Origin: JBLZUR01 sp048565625
GTDB lineage: Bacteria > Pseudomonadota > Alphaproteobacteria > Sphingomonadales > Sphingomonadaceae
NCBI RefSeq assembly: GCF_048565625.1
Contig: NZ_JBLZUR010000002.1
Location: 186,001 to 250,000 of the forward strand
Direction: 5' to 3'
Length of the DNA: 64,000 bases
Shown: piece after piece, positions 8,582 through 16,436 of the stretch
Numbering within the stretch: position 1 is the first letter of the stretch
Layout of the letters: every line of letters starts with the position of its first letter
Program-made: the position numbers and the translations under genes
Notes under the pieces: generated by a model
Seen by the model: only the letters and a program-made list of their open reading frames with translations
Told to the model about the DNA's origin: nothing
Database searches by the model: none

Positions 8582-9406
8582 TCAGATCGTGGTCAGGTTC
8601 ACCGCGGCGTACTTGCCGCGACGGTCGACCTCGAGTTCGAACTCCAGGCGGTCGCCCTCGTTGAGGTTCGACATGCCCGCGCGCTCGACCGCGGAGATGT
8701 GGACGAAGGCGTCCGGCTGTCCATCATCGCGCTGGATGAAGCCGAAGCCCTTCATCGCGTTGAAGAACTTTACCGTGCCCGTCGACTTCTCACCGGTCAG
8801 CTGACGCTGCGGACCGCCCATGCCGCCGCCGGCGCCGCCACGGGGGCCGCCCGGGCCCGCGTCACGATCGCGCGGCGGGCCGCGGTCGGTGACGGGAAGA
8901 GGCTCGCCCTCGATCTTCAGCTCGGTCGCGGAGACCTTGCCGCCGCGATCGACCAGCGTGAATTCCAGCGGCTGACCTTCGGCCAGGCCGGTCAGGCCCG
9001 CCTGCTCGACAGCGGAGATGTGGACGAACACGTCCTCGCCACCGTCATCACGGACGACGAAGCCGAAGCCCTTCTGCGCATTGAAGAACTTCACGACGCC
9101 CTTGCCGGTGCCGACGACCTGGGGAGGCATCCGGTTGCCGCCGCCGAAGCCGCCACCACCGCCGCCGCCACGGAAACCGCCGCCGCCGCCACCGCCGCCG
9201 AAGCGATCGCCGCCGCCGCCGTAACCGCCGCCGCCACCGCCGAAGCGATCGCCGCCGCCGCCATAGCCGCCGCCACCGCCGAAGCGATCACCGCCGCCGC
9301 CGTAACCACCGCCGCCGCCGAAACCGCCGCCGAAGTCATCGCCGCCGAAGCCGTCGCGCTTGTCCCTGCCACCGCGCTGACCGCGCCGTCCTCTATCGAA
9401 ACCCAT
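8582..9406 (-). CDS. Double cold-shock-domain protein with Gly-rich N-terminus
   Basis: A 274-aa RNA-binding protein. Residues 1-~100 are a low-complexity Arg/Gly/Tyr/Phe region with DRFGGGGGYGGGG-type repeats. Two cold-shock domains follow, each with RNP1-like (KGFGFV and KGFGFI) and RNP2-like (VFVHIS and AFVHIS) motifs (about 110-175 and 205-274), joined by a Gly/Pro/Arg linker. Cold-shock domains bind single-stranded nucleic acid and melt RNA structure; the RGG-like tail probably adds RNA affinity or promotes condensation. The start MGFDRGRRG at 9406 is chosen over an upstream ATG because the extension has no plausible content. It is a monocistronic gene ending at the shared terminator. 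Confidence 0.9.
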   Translation of the reverse strand: MGFDRGRRGQRGGRDKRDGFGGDDFGGGFGGGGGYGGGGDRFGGGGGYGGGGDRFGGGGGGYGGGGDRFGGGGGGGGFRGGGGGGGFGGGNRMPPQVVGTGKGVVKFFNAQKGFGFVVRDDGGEDVFVHISAVEQAGLTGLAEGQPLEFTLVDRGGKVSATELKIEGEPLPVTDRGPPRDRDAGPGGPRGGAGGGMGGPQRQLTGEKSTGTVKFFNAMKGFGFIQRDDGQPDAFVHISAVERAGMSNLNEGDRLEFELEVDRRGKYAAVNLTTI

Positions 9407-9547
9407 GCCTTGCAGTACTTTCCCGCCGCCCAAATTCGTCCAAGACCGGCGCACAGGGCGTTGCCCACCGGTCCGTCAGCGCCCGAGCAGTGAGCGCCAA
9501 TTGGAAGCCATAGCCTACATTCCCTCTTGCGGCGAGGGGATTCACGT

Positions 9548-9566
9548 GATTCAGCTTCGATTCAGC
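9548..9566 (+). promoter_or_regulatory. Tandem GATTCAGC direct repeat upstream of terC
   Basis: GATTCAGC occurs at 9548-9555 and again at 9559-9566, exactly 11 bp apart, one helical turn. Such tandem sites are typical for dimeric response regulators. It lies in the 227-bp region between the divergent cold-shock and terC genes and could act on either. The cognate regulator is unknown. Confidence 0.45.
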
Positions 9567-9633
9567 CGTCATGTGGCGCGATCAGCCTTAAAAGCGGATC
9601 GACTCACCGCAACGATCGCGTAGGAGAGGCGAA

Positions 9634-10410
9634 ATGGATGGGATTTTGGCGCTTCTATCGGACCCCTCCGCCTGGGCGGCGCTCATCACCCTGATTGTGA
9701 TGGAGGTCGTGCTCGGCATCGACAACCTGATCTTCATCTCGATTCTCTCCAACAAGCTGCCGCCGGAGAGCCGGGCGCGAACGCGGCGGATCGGCATCGC
9801 CCTGGCGCTCGGCATGCGGCTGGGGCTGCTGTCGATGATCGCCTGGATCGTCGGCCTGACCGCGCCGGTGTTCGACCTCGGCATCCGAGGGCCGGTCGAT
9901 GCGCATGGGCTTGCCGCCTTCGAAACGACCTTTTCCTGGCGGGACCTGATCCTGATCGCGGGCGGCCTCTTCCTGGTGTGGAAGGCGACGACCGAGATCC
10001 ACCATTCGGTCGACGACAAGCCTGCCGACGCGGGGACCGTCGCGGGCAAGGCGAGCCTGACCGTAAGCGCGGCGATCGTTCAGATCATCCTGCTCGACCT
10101 CGTCTTCTCGATCGATTCGATCCTGACGGCGGTCGGCATGACCGAGCATCTGCCGGTGATGGTGGTGGCGGTGATCTTCGCGGTGGGCGTGATGCTGTTC
10201 GCCGCCGATCCGCTCGGCAACTTCATCGCACGCAACCCGTCGGTGGTGATGCTGGCGCTCGGCTTCCTGCTGATGATCGGCATGGTGCTGATCGCCGAGG
10301 GTTTCGGCGCGCATGTGCCGAAGGGGTATATCTACACCGCCATGGCGTTCTCGGCCGGGGTGGAGGCGCTGAACCTCTGGTCCCGCGCGGCGAAGGCGAA
10401 GCGGCGCTAG
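9634..10410 (+). CDS. TerC family integral membrane protein
   Basis: A 258-aa protein with about seven hydrophobic segments. It carries the TerC-family acidic membrane motifs VLGIDNLIFISIL (near residue 25-40) and LVFSIDSILTAVGM (near 155-170). Members are linked to tellurite resistance, metal (Mn) export and loading of exoenzymes; which applies here is unclear. A good AGGAGAGG ribosome site precedes ATG 9634. The cytosolic loop between TM2 and TM3 is charged. A tandem GATTCAGC site lies 70-85 bp upstream. Confidence 0.9.
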   Translation: MDGILALLSDPSAWAALITLIVMEVVLGIDNLIFISILSNKLPPESRARTRRIGIALALGMRLGLLSMIAWIVGLTAPVFDLGIRGPVDAHGLAAFETTFSWRDLILIAGGLFLVWKATTEIHHSVDDKPADAGTVAGKASLTVSAAIVQIILLDLVFSIDSILTAVGMTEHLPVMVVAVIFAVGVMLFAADPLGNFIARNPSVVMLALGFLLMIGMVLIAEGFGAHVPKGYIYTAMAFSAGVEALNLWSRAAKAKRR

Positions 10411-10430
10411 GAACGCCGCCTCGCCGGCCG

Positions 10431-10538
10431 TTACTGGTAACCGCCTTCCTCTTTCCGCTCCTCGGCGGCCTCTTCCTGCGCTTCTTCCATGTCCTTGGCC
10501 TCGTCGTCGGCAGGGCCGGTCTTGGGATCGTCGATCAT
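10431..10538 (-). CDS. Small acidic protein, 35 aa (unannotated-size ORF)
   Basis: Reads MIDDPKTGPADDEAKDMEEA and continues with Glu/Ala/Lys-rich sequence to GGYQ. The AAAGGAG ribosome site is 9 nt before ATG 10538; the ATG at 10547 directly abuts the SD and is less likely. The product is highly charged and probably helical. It lies tail-to-tail with terC and divergent from the RNase D gene. The strong SD and non-random composition support translation. Function unknown. Confidence 0.55.
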   Translation of the reverse strand: MIDDPKTGPADDEAKDMEEAQEEAAEERKEEGGYQ

Positions 10539-10653
10539 GGCGATCATCTCCTTTGCTGGGGCAGGGGCAACGATCGGGGCCGGGGGCGTGTCCGTCCATA
10601 TGGCCCACGATGATTTTATTGAGCCGCCCGCGCCATCGGCCTATGCGCCGGGG

Positions 10654-11271
10654 ATGACAGTTCACTTTCACGAAGAAGACCTGCCCGAAGGCGTGCTTGC
10701 GCCCGGGCCCGTGGCCGTCGATACCGAGACGATGGGCCTCATCACGCCGCGCGACCGGCTCTGCGTCGTGCAGATCTCCGACGGGCGGGGCGACGAGCAT
10801 CTCGTCCGCTTCGGCCCCGGCAGCGACTATGCCGCGCCGATCCTGCGCGCGGTGCTCGCCGATCCCGACCGGTTGAAGCTCTACCATTTCGCCCGCTTCG
10901 ACCTGGCGGCGATCAAACATTACCTCGGTGTCGTCGCCGCCCCTGTCTACTGCACCAAGACGGCGTCGCGGCTGATCCGCACCTATACCGATCGCCACGG
11001 CCTCAAGGAGATCGTGCGCGAGCTGTTGGGGCAGGAGATTTCCAAGCAGCAGCAGTCCTCCGACTGGGGCGCGCCCGAGCTGTCCGACGCGCAGAAGGAC
11101 TATGCAGCCTCCGACGTCCGCTACCTCCACGCGCTTCGGGAAAAGCTCGACGAGCGGCTGAGCCGCGAGGGGCGGATGCCGCTTGCCCAGGCCTGCTTCG
11201 ACTTCCTGCCGCACCGCGCCGATCTCGATCTCGCGGGCTGGCCGGAAATCGACATCTTCGCGCATATCTGA
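10654..11271 (+). CDS. Ribonuclease D-like 3'-5' exonuclease (single DEDD domain)
   Basis: A 205-aa protein containing only the DnaQ-like exonuclease fold. The acidic active-site set is visible: AVDTETMG (Asp23, Glu25), HFARFDLAAIKH and YAASDVRYLH (Tyr-x3-Asp). The HRDC domains of full-length RNase D are absent, as in the short alphaproteobacterial form. It would trim 3' ends of structured RNAs. The start MTVHFHEEDL at 10654 is taken because it matches the usual family start; upstream in-frame ATGs would add a Pro/Ala leader overlapping the divergent small gene. It is followed 9 nt later by lptC. Confidence 0.88.
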   Translation: MTVHFHEEDLPEGVLAPGPVAVDTETMGLITPRDRLCVVQISDGRGDEHLVRFGPGSDYAAPILRAVLADPDRLKLYHFARFDLAAIKHYLGVVAAPVYCTKTASRLIRTYTDRHGLKEIVRELLGQEISKQQQSSDWGAPELSDAQKDYAASDVRYLHALREKLDERLSREGRMPLAQACFDFLPHRADLDLAGWPEIDIFAHI

Positions 11272-11280
11272 GGCGGCGGC

Positions 11281-11928
11281 GTGGCCTCGGGGGCCTTGGA
11301 GAAGCGCGGCTGGCGCGAGCGCTGGGCGACACCTGGCGGACGCCATGATCGCGTCATCCACGCCCTGCGCATCGCCTTGCCGGTGGCGATCGGCGCGATG
11401 GTCGCCGTGCTGGCGCTGGCGCCGCTGACCAGCGGGCGGGACATCAGCTTCGTCCTGTCCAAGGACCGGGTGGAGGTCGCCAAGGAGCGGATGCGGGTGA
11501 CCGACGCGCTCTATCGCGGGCAGGATGCGCAAGGGCAGCCGTTCAGCCTGCGCGCGGGGTCCGCGGTGCAGGCGACGTCTCGCGACCCGGTCGTCAAGCT
11601 GTCGGCGCTGACCGCCAAGATCCAACTGCAGGACGGCCCGGCCGATGTGGTGGCGAAGACCGGGCGCTACGACATGAACGCGCAGAAGGTCTATGTGGAC
11701 GGGCCCGTGACCTTCAACGGCCCGGACAATTACCGGATGCTGACCCGCGACGTCAGCATCGACCTCAACACCCGGAAGGTGGTGAGCGGCGCGCCGGTGG
11801 ACGGGACGATGCGGCTCGGGCGGTTCAGCGGCAACAAGATGACCGCCGATCTCAACGCGCGCACGGTGCGGCTGGACGGGCGCGCGCGCTTGCATATCGA
11901 CCGGCGCGGCGGCAGAGCGGCGCGATGA
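11281..11928 (+). CDS. lptC: LPS export ABC transporter periplasmic protein LptC
   Basis: A 215-aa bitopic protein: one N-terminal membrane helix (about residues 25-48, IHALRIALPVAIGAMVAVLALAP split around the helix core) and a periplasmic beta-jellyroll of the LptC/OstA type. It takes lipopolysaccharide from LptB2FG and passes it to LptA. The GTG start overlaps nothing but lies 9 nt after the RNase D gene. Its stop overlaps the lptA start by ATGA, indicating translational coupling. Confidence 0.88.
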   Translation: MASGALEKRGWRERWATPGGRHDRVIHALRIALPVAIGAMVAVLALAPLTSGRDISFVLSKDRVEVAKERMRVTDALYRGQDAQGQPFSLRAGSAVQATSRDPVVKLSALTAKIQLQDGPADVVAKTGRYDMNAQKVYVDGPVTFNGPDNYRMLTRDVSIDLNTRKVVSGAPVDGTMRLGRFSGNKMTADLNARTVRLDGRARLHIDRRGGRAAR

Positions 11929-12509
11929 TCGCCCGCGCGCCGCTTTCACTTCTTGTCCTGAGCTTGGTCGCGACCTCCGCGTTCGGGCAGGCGACGTCAT
12001 CGCTGAAGAACCACGACAATAACGCGCCGATCGACTTCGACGCGGATTCGATCGAGGTGCAGGATCGCGCCGACCGTGCCGTGCTGACCGGCAACGTCCA
12101 TGTGCGCCAGGCCGAGATGACGATGGAGGCGGCGCGGGTCGTCGTCGCCTATACCGACAACGGCCAGTCCACCGATGTGCAGCGGCTGGACGCGTCGGGC
12201 GGCGTCACCCTGCGCAGCCCCACCGAGACGGCGCGGGGTGCCTTCGCGATCTACGACGTACCGGGGCGGCTGATCACCATGATCGGCGGCGTGACGCTGC
12301 AGAAGGGCAGCAACCAGGTGAAGGGCGGCCGGCTGGTCGTGAACCTGGTCACCGGCCGCGCCACGATCGACGGATCGGCAGTGGGCGGCGGCAACATCAA
12401 CTCCTCCGGCGGCCGTGTGAGCGGCAGGTTCACCGTGCCGAAGCGGGCCGGCCAGCCGACGGGCAGCGTGACCCCGCCGGGCAAGATCTCGGCGACTCCG
12501 CCGAAGTAA
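11925..12509 (+). CDS. lptA: LPS transport periplasmic protein LptA
   Basis: A 194-aa periplasmic protein with a signal peptide (cleavage near AFG-QA, residue 22) and the OstA/LptA beta-jellyroll: FDADSIEVQDRADRAVLTGNV, VVVAYTDN and repeated strands up to KGGRLVVNL. A disordered Gly/Ser/Pro tail follows. LptA forms the bridge that carries LPS across the periplasm. The ATGA overlap with lptC marks one operon. In many alphaproteobacteria lptB and rpoN follow lptA; here the next gene is a sterol-desaturase-like protein after a 249-bp gap. Confidence 0.92.
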   Translation: MIARAPLSLLVLSLVATSAFGQATSSLKNHDNNAPIDFDADSIEVQDRADRAVLTGNVHVRQAEMTMEAARVVVAYTDNGQSTDVQRLDASGGVTLRSPTETARGAFAIYDVPGRLITMIGGVTLQKGSNQVKGGRLVVNLVTGRATIDGSAVGGGNINSSGGRVSGRFTVPKRAGQPTGSVTPPGKISATPPK

Positions 12510-12758
12510 GGGCGGGCGTTCCGCTCCCTTAAGTTGTGTAAGTTGCGGCTCGTGAAGCGTCTTGCCCGCCTTTGCGCCGGGCAGGCGGCACCGAGGCGGC
12601 GGGTACGCGGCATCGACGCGGCAGTTGCGCCGCGCCGAGGCGATCGGTCGCTTGCAATCGGGGTGAGGCGTGGAATGACTCATCCGGGAAGGTGAACCAG
12701 AAAAGGCGCGTGTAGGACAGCGAAGTTGCGGGCCGCTGCTTACGATCCGTCGTTCGGG

Positions 12759-13577
12759 GTGACGCTGCGGCGCGTCAGGCGCTACACACGACTCGTGGCT
12801 CTCGCGATCATCCTTTCCGCGCTGGCGATGACGCTGATCGTCGGGGTGCGATATCTGATCGTCTCCGGAGCGTTTGCCTTTGCCACGCGGCTGCGTCAGC
12901 CGGGGCTCTATGTCGGGCTGGACAAGCAGATGCGGCGGGAAGTGTGGTGGTCGCTCGCCTCCGCCGCGATCTACGGGGTGCCGGCGGGGGTAGTCGCCTG
13001 GGGCTGGCAGGAACGGGGGTGGACGCGGATCTATGCCGATGTTCAGGCGTATCCCCTCTGGTGGCTGCCGGTCTCCGTGCTGCTCTTCCTCTTCGCGCAC
13101 GATACGTGGTTCTACTGGACGCATCGCTGGATGCACGCGCCGCGCCCCTTCCGGATCGCCCATGCCGTCCACCATGCCAGCCGCCCGCCGACGGCATGGG
13201 CGGCGATGTCCTTTCATCCGATCGAGGCGCTGACCGGCGCCGTGGTGATCCCGGCGCTCGTCTTCGTGATACCGATCCATGTTGCCGCGCTCGGGATCGT
13301 GCTAAGCATCATGACCGTGATGGGTGTCACCAATCACATGGGGTGGGAGATGTTTCCGCGGGGCATGGTGAACGGGGCGGCCGGACGATGGTTGATCACC
13401 GCGACCCATCACCAGCGGCATCATCGTGACTACAGGTGCAATTATGGGCTCTATTTCCGCTTCTGGGATCGCCTCTGCGGCACGGATCACGGGCTTGGCG
13501 ATTTCGACACTCGCGCTGATGGGAACGGCGCCGGCCGGCACGCTCCACGTCTCGATCGAGAAGCTGCGCAACCATGA
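12759..13577 (+). CDS. Sterol desaturase/fatty acid hydroxylase family protein
   Basis: About 272 aa with four hydrophobic segments and the eight-His di-iron signature of the family: HDTWFYWTHRWMH (His cluster 1), HAVHHASRPP (cluster 2), TNHMGWE and ATHHQRHHRDYRCNYG (cluster 3). Such enzymes hydroxylate or desaturate lipids or carotenoids in the membrane. The GTG at 12759 gives a start close to the first basic/hydrophobic segment; a TTG at 12726 is also open. The frame continues past the usual family end for about 30 residues into the beginning of the next gene, so the tail GNGAGRHAPRLDREAAQP is probably a read-on extension. Confidence 0.82.
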   Translation: MTLRRVRRYTRLVALAIILSALAMTLIVGVRYLIVSGAFAFATRLRQPGLYVGLDKQMRREVWWSLASAAIYGVPAGVVAWGWQERGWTRIYADVQAYPLWWLPVSVLLFLFAHDTWFYWTHRWMHAPRPFRIAHAVHHASRPPTAWAAMSFHPIEALTGAVVIPALVFVIPIHVAALGIVLSIMTVMGVTNHMGWEMFPRGMVNGAAGRWLITATHHQRHHRDYRCNYGLYFRFWDRLCGTDHGLGDFDTRADGNGAGRHAPRLDREAAQP

Positions 13578-13902
13578 CGGCCTGCTGCAGGTCTGCCTGA
13601 CGACCAATCCGAAGCGCTTTCCCAATTGCGTCGGCGATCTCGCCGCGCATCGGCTCAGCCAGCCGGCGACGAACCCGAACGTCGCGTTCACCGGCCTGCC
13701 GAGCGGCGACTACGCTCTCGCCGTCTTCCATGACGAGAACGCCAACAAGCGGCTCGACAAGGTGATGATGGTGCCGCGCGAGGGCTATGGCTTTTCGCGC
13801 GACGCCGCCGTCCGCTTCGGCCCGCCGCGCTTCGCCGACGCCGCCTTCCCCGTGACTGCGGGCGACACGCAACAGTCATTGAAGATGCGATACCTCCTCT
13901 GA
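13444..13902 (+). CDS. DUF2141 exported protein
   Basis: A 152-aa protein with a signal-like N-terminus (ITGLAISTLALMGTAPAG) and the DUF2141 pattern: LHVSIEKLRNHDGLLQVCLT, GLPSGDYALAVFHDENANKRLD, and EGYGFSRDAAVRFGPPRF. Members are periplasmic beta-sandwich proteins of unknown role. ATG 13444 (or GTG 13426) lies inside the upstream desaturase frame; the two genes overlap by about 134 nt in different frames. A shorter start at ATG 13519 would lose the signal peptide. Confidence 0.78.
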   Translation: MGSISASGIASAARITGLAISTLALMGTAPAGTLHVSIEKLRNHDGLLQVCLTTNPKRFPNCVGDLAAHRLSQPATNPNVAFTGLPSGDYALAVFHDENANKRLDKVMMVPREGYGFSRDAAVRFGPPRFADAAFPVTAGDTQQSLKMRYLL

Positions 13903-13985
13903 ATTGGCGGTTGCCAATCGCAAGGCGGCACCGCACCTTGTGAACAGACGGGCGGCGCGCCCTCGCGCGCCCGGAACGGAGGGTT

Positions 13986-14981
13986 ATGTCGCGCAAGCCT
14001 GTTCAGGCTCAGGCCGGGGAGCGTTCCCGGCTGGAACTCCAGTTCGACAAGCCGCAGCTGCTCGGGCGGCTCTTCGGCGAATATGACCGCAACCTGATCG
14101 CGATCGAGAATCGCCTCGGCGTCTACGTCTCGGCGCGCGGCAACAAGGTCCAGGTGGAGGGAGAGGCGAGCGCCATCGCGCGCACCCGCGACATCCTGAC
14201 CGGCCTCTACAACCGTCTGGTCCGCGGCGAGGATATCGATGCGGGCGCGGTCGAGGCGGTGATCTCCATGACGGCCGAGCCGATGCTGGACGGCATCGTC
14301 CGGGTCGAACAGAATGACGGCCCGCCGATCCTGATCCGGACGCGGAAGAAGACGATCGTCCCGCGATCGATCACCCAGATCCACTACATGCAGATGCTGG
14401 CGTCGAAGGACATCATCTTCGCGCTCGGCCCGGCCGGCACCGGCAAGACCTATCTGGCGGTGGCACAGGCGGTGCAGCAGCTGATCGCCGGCTCGGTCGA
14501 TCGCCTGATCCTATCGCGCCCGGCGGTGGAAGCGGGCGAGCGGCTCGGCTTCCTGCCCGGCGACATGAAGGAGAAGGTCGATCCCTATCTTCGCCCGCTC
14601 TACGACGCGCTCTACGACTGCCTGCCCGCCGAGCAGGTCGAGCGGCGGATCGCCAGCGGCGAGATCGAGATTGCGCCGATCGCCTTCATGCGTGGTCGGA
14701 CGCTGGCCGACAGCTTCATCATCCTGGACGAGGCCCAGAACACCACGCCCGCCCAGATGAAAATGTTCCTCACCCGCTTCGGCCAGAACAGCCGCATGGT
14801 GGTGTGCGGCGATCCGAAGCAGATCGACCTCCCCGACATCGGCAAGTCGGGGCTGGCCGACGCGGTCAACAAGCTGGAGGGGGTGGAGGGCATCGCCACC
14901 GTCCGCTTCGGCGCGGGCGATGTGGTCCGCCACCCGATCGTCGGCCGGATCGTGGAGGCCTATGAGGGGCCGCTGGACTAG
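13986..14981 (+). CDS. ybeZ: PhoH-like ATPase (YbeZ)
   Basis: A 331-aa protein with an N-terminal KH-like domain (residues 10-90) and a helicase-like ATPase core: Walker A GPAGTGKT (residues 148-155), Walker B FIILDEAQNTTPAQ and a sensor region GDPKQIDLPD. It works with the RNase YbeY in ribosome assembly and RNA processing. ybeY follows 170 bp downstream, separated by a hairpin repeat, in the classical phoH-ybeY-corC order. Confidence 0.93.
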   Translation: MSRKPVQAQAGERSRLELQFDKPQLLGRLFGEYDRNLIAIENRLGVYVSARGNKVQVEGEASAIARTRDILTGLYNRLVRGEDIDAGAVEAVISMTAEPMLDGIVRVEQNDGPPILIRTRKKTIVPRSITQIHYMQMLASKDIIFALGPAGTGKTYLAVAQAVQQLIAGSVDRLILSRPAVEAGERLGFLPGDMKEKVDPYLRPLYDALYDCLPAEQVERRIASGEIEIAPIAFMRGRTLADSFIILDEAQNTTPAQMKMFLTRFGQNSRMVVCGDPKQIDLPDIGKSGLADAVNKLEGVEGIATVRFGAGDVVRHPIVGRIVEAYEGPLD

Positions 14982-14999
14982 GCGAACTTTCCTGACCCC

Positions 15000-15071
15000 G
15001 TTCGGGCTGAGCCTGTCGAAGCCCCAGTGAGACGGTCGGCACCGGCCCTTCGACAAGCTCAGGGCGAACGG
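15000..15071. repeat. Dispersed hairpin repeat, copy 2 (type A)
   Basis: Same element as at 113-182: arms with GAGCCTGTCGAAG and CTTCGACAAGCTC flank CAGTGAGACGGTCGGC. The outer arms extend to CGTTCGGGCTGAG / CTCAGGGCGAACG. It separates phoH from ybeY within an otherwise compact cluster and could tune mRNA stability between the two. Confidence 0.8.
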
Positions 15072-15151
15072 GCTTGGGTGGATACGAGCGGTTCTGAACC
15101 GTTGCGCCTTTCCGCCGTTCGTGCTGATCGCGGAGCGAACGGAGGCGCCTG

Positions 15152-15661
15152 ATGATCGAAGTCGAGACGGATGTGGGTGAAGGCTGGCCCGAGGGCATCG
15201 ACTGGCCCGCCCTCGCGCAGCGCGCGGTGGAGACGGCGGTGGTCAACAGCCCGCACAAGGTCCTCGCCGCGAAGACCTATCCGATCGAGGTCTCGGTCAA
15301 GTTGACGAACGATGCCGAGGTCCAGACCCTCAACGCCGCCTATCGGCAGAAGGACAAGCCGACCAACGTCCTCTCCTTCCCGATGATCCAGGAGGATCTG
15401 CTCGACGCGGTGAACCGCGAGACCGACGGGGAGGTGCTGCTGGGCGACATCGTCCTGGCGCTCGGCGTCTGTGCGGCCGAGGCGGCGGAGAAGGGCGTTT
15501 CGGTCGAGAGGCACGCCACCCATCTGATCGTCCACGGCACCTACCACCTGCTCGGTTTCGACCACATGAACGATGCCGAGGCCGAGGAGATGGAGCAGCT
15601 GGAACGCGACGCGCTGGCTCAACTCGGCATCGACGATCCCTATGCGGTGGAGGAGGCGTGA
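15152..15661 (+). CDS. ybeY: Endoribonuclease YbeY (rRNA maturation)
   Basis: A 169-aa UPF0054 metalloenzyme. The zinc motif HGTYHLLGFDH (His128, His132, His138) is intact, preceded by the substrate groove sequence QKDKPTNVLSFPM and LLGDIVL. It cleaves single-stranded RNA and is needed for 16S rRNA 3'-end maturation and ribosome quality control. It lies between phoH and an M24-type gene; GTG of the latter starts 4 nt after the ybeY stop, so they are probably co-translated. Confidence 0.93.
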   Translation: MIEVETDVGEGWPEGIDWPALAQRAVETAVVNSPHKVLAAKTYPIEVSVKLTNDAEVQTLNAAYRQKDKPTNVLSFPMIQEDLLDAVNRETDGEVLLGDIVLALGVCAAEAAEKGVSVERHATHLIVHGTYHLLGFDHMNDAEAEEMEQLERDALAQLGIDDPYAVEEA

Positions 15662-15665
15662 GCGC

Positions 15666-16349
15666 GTGACCGACCACGTCCTCGCCGCGCTGGTGGCCGC
15701 CGAACAGCGCGGCTTCGCCCTCCTCGATGCGATCGAAGCCGCCGGGATCATCGCTCCCGGCCGGCTCGAATCGGAGATCGAGCGCGACATCTTCGCGATC
15801 GCCGCGCGCGACTTCGGCGTGACCGAACATTGGCACGACCGGGTGGTGCGCGCCGGGCCGAATACGCTGTGCATAGCCGGCGAACCCGCCCCTGACCGCA
15901 TTGTAGCGACCGAGGACGTCGTCTTCCTCGACCTTGGCCCCGTCTTCGGCGATTGGGAGGCGGATGTCGGGCGAAGCTACGCGGTGGGCGGCCACCCGGA
16001 GATGCACCGCCTCGTCGCCGATCTGGAAACCGTCTTCGATGTCGTGAAGGCGCGGTTCGATGCGGACGACGCGATCACCGGCAGCGGCCTCTGGGACGTC
16101 GCGCTGGCCGAGGCGGAGGCGCGCGGCTGGCGCTTCGGGGGGCAGATCGCCGGCCATGTCGTCGGGCAGTTCCCCTACGCCCGCTCCCCCGCCGGCCGCG
16201 ACGGCGGCCGCGTCAGCCCCGCCAACCCACAGCGGATGCGCGACCCCGACATGCTCGGCCAGCCCCGCCACTGGATCCTGGAAGTGCACCTGGTCGAACC
16301 GGGCGGCCAATGGGGCGGCTTCTACGAACGGCTGATGCTCTCGAACTAA
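15666..16349 (+). CDS. M24 family (pita-bread fold) metallopeptidase-like protein
   Basis: A 227-aa protein with the catalytic part of an aminopeptidase P/methionine aminopeptidase-type fold. Likely metal ligands are in VFLDLGPVFGDWEADVGRSY (two Asp), GQIAGHVVGQFPY (His) and WILEVHLVEP (Glu); the fifth ligand is not certain. It lacks the creatinase N-terminal domain. GTG 15666 follows GGAGG. It is inserted between ybeY and corC, where most genomes have none. Whether it is an active peptidase is uncertain. Confidence 0.72.
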   Translation: MTDHVLAALVAAEQRGFALLDAIEAAGIIAPGRLESEIERDIFAIAARDFGVTEHWHDRVVRAGPNTLCIAGEPAPDRIVATEDVVFLDLGPVFGDWEADVGRSYAVGGHPEMHRLVADLETVFDVVKARFDADDAITGSGLWDVALAEAEARGWRFGGQIAGHVVGQFPYARSPAGRDGGRVSPANPQRMRDPDMLGQPRHWILEVHLVEPGGQWGGFYERLMLSN

Positions 16350-16436
16350 CCGCTCGGGAACGAGGGAGGCCATAGGAATCCCCCGCCACTCCCGCTATCT
16401 CTCTCCCCGTCACAACAAGGGGCCAGCGGCCGAAAG

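Noticed and set aside
9091..9406. Short tandem repeats in the Gly-rich region that could look like a CRISPR or satellite array
   Set aside because: They encode the DRFGGGGGYGGGG-type low-complexity N-terminus of the cold-shock protein; there are no spacers.
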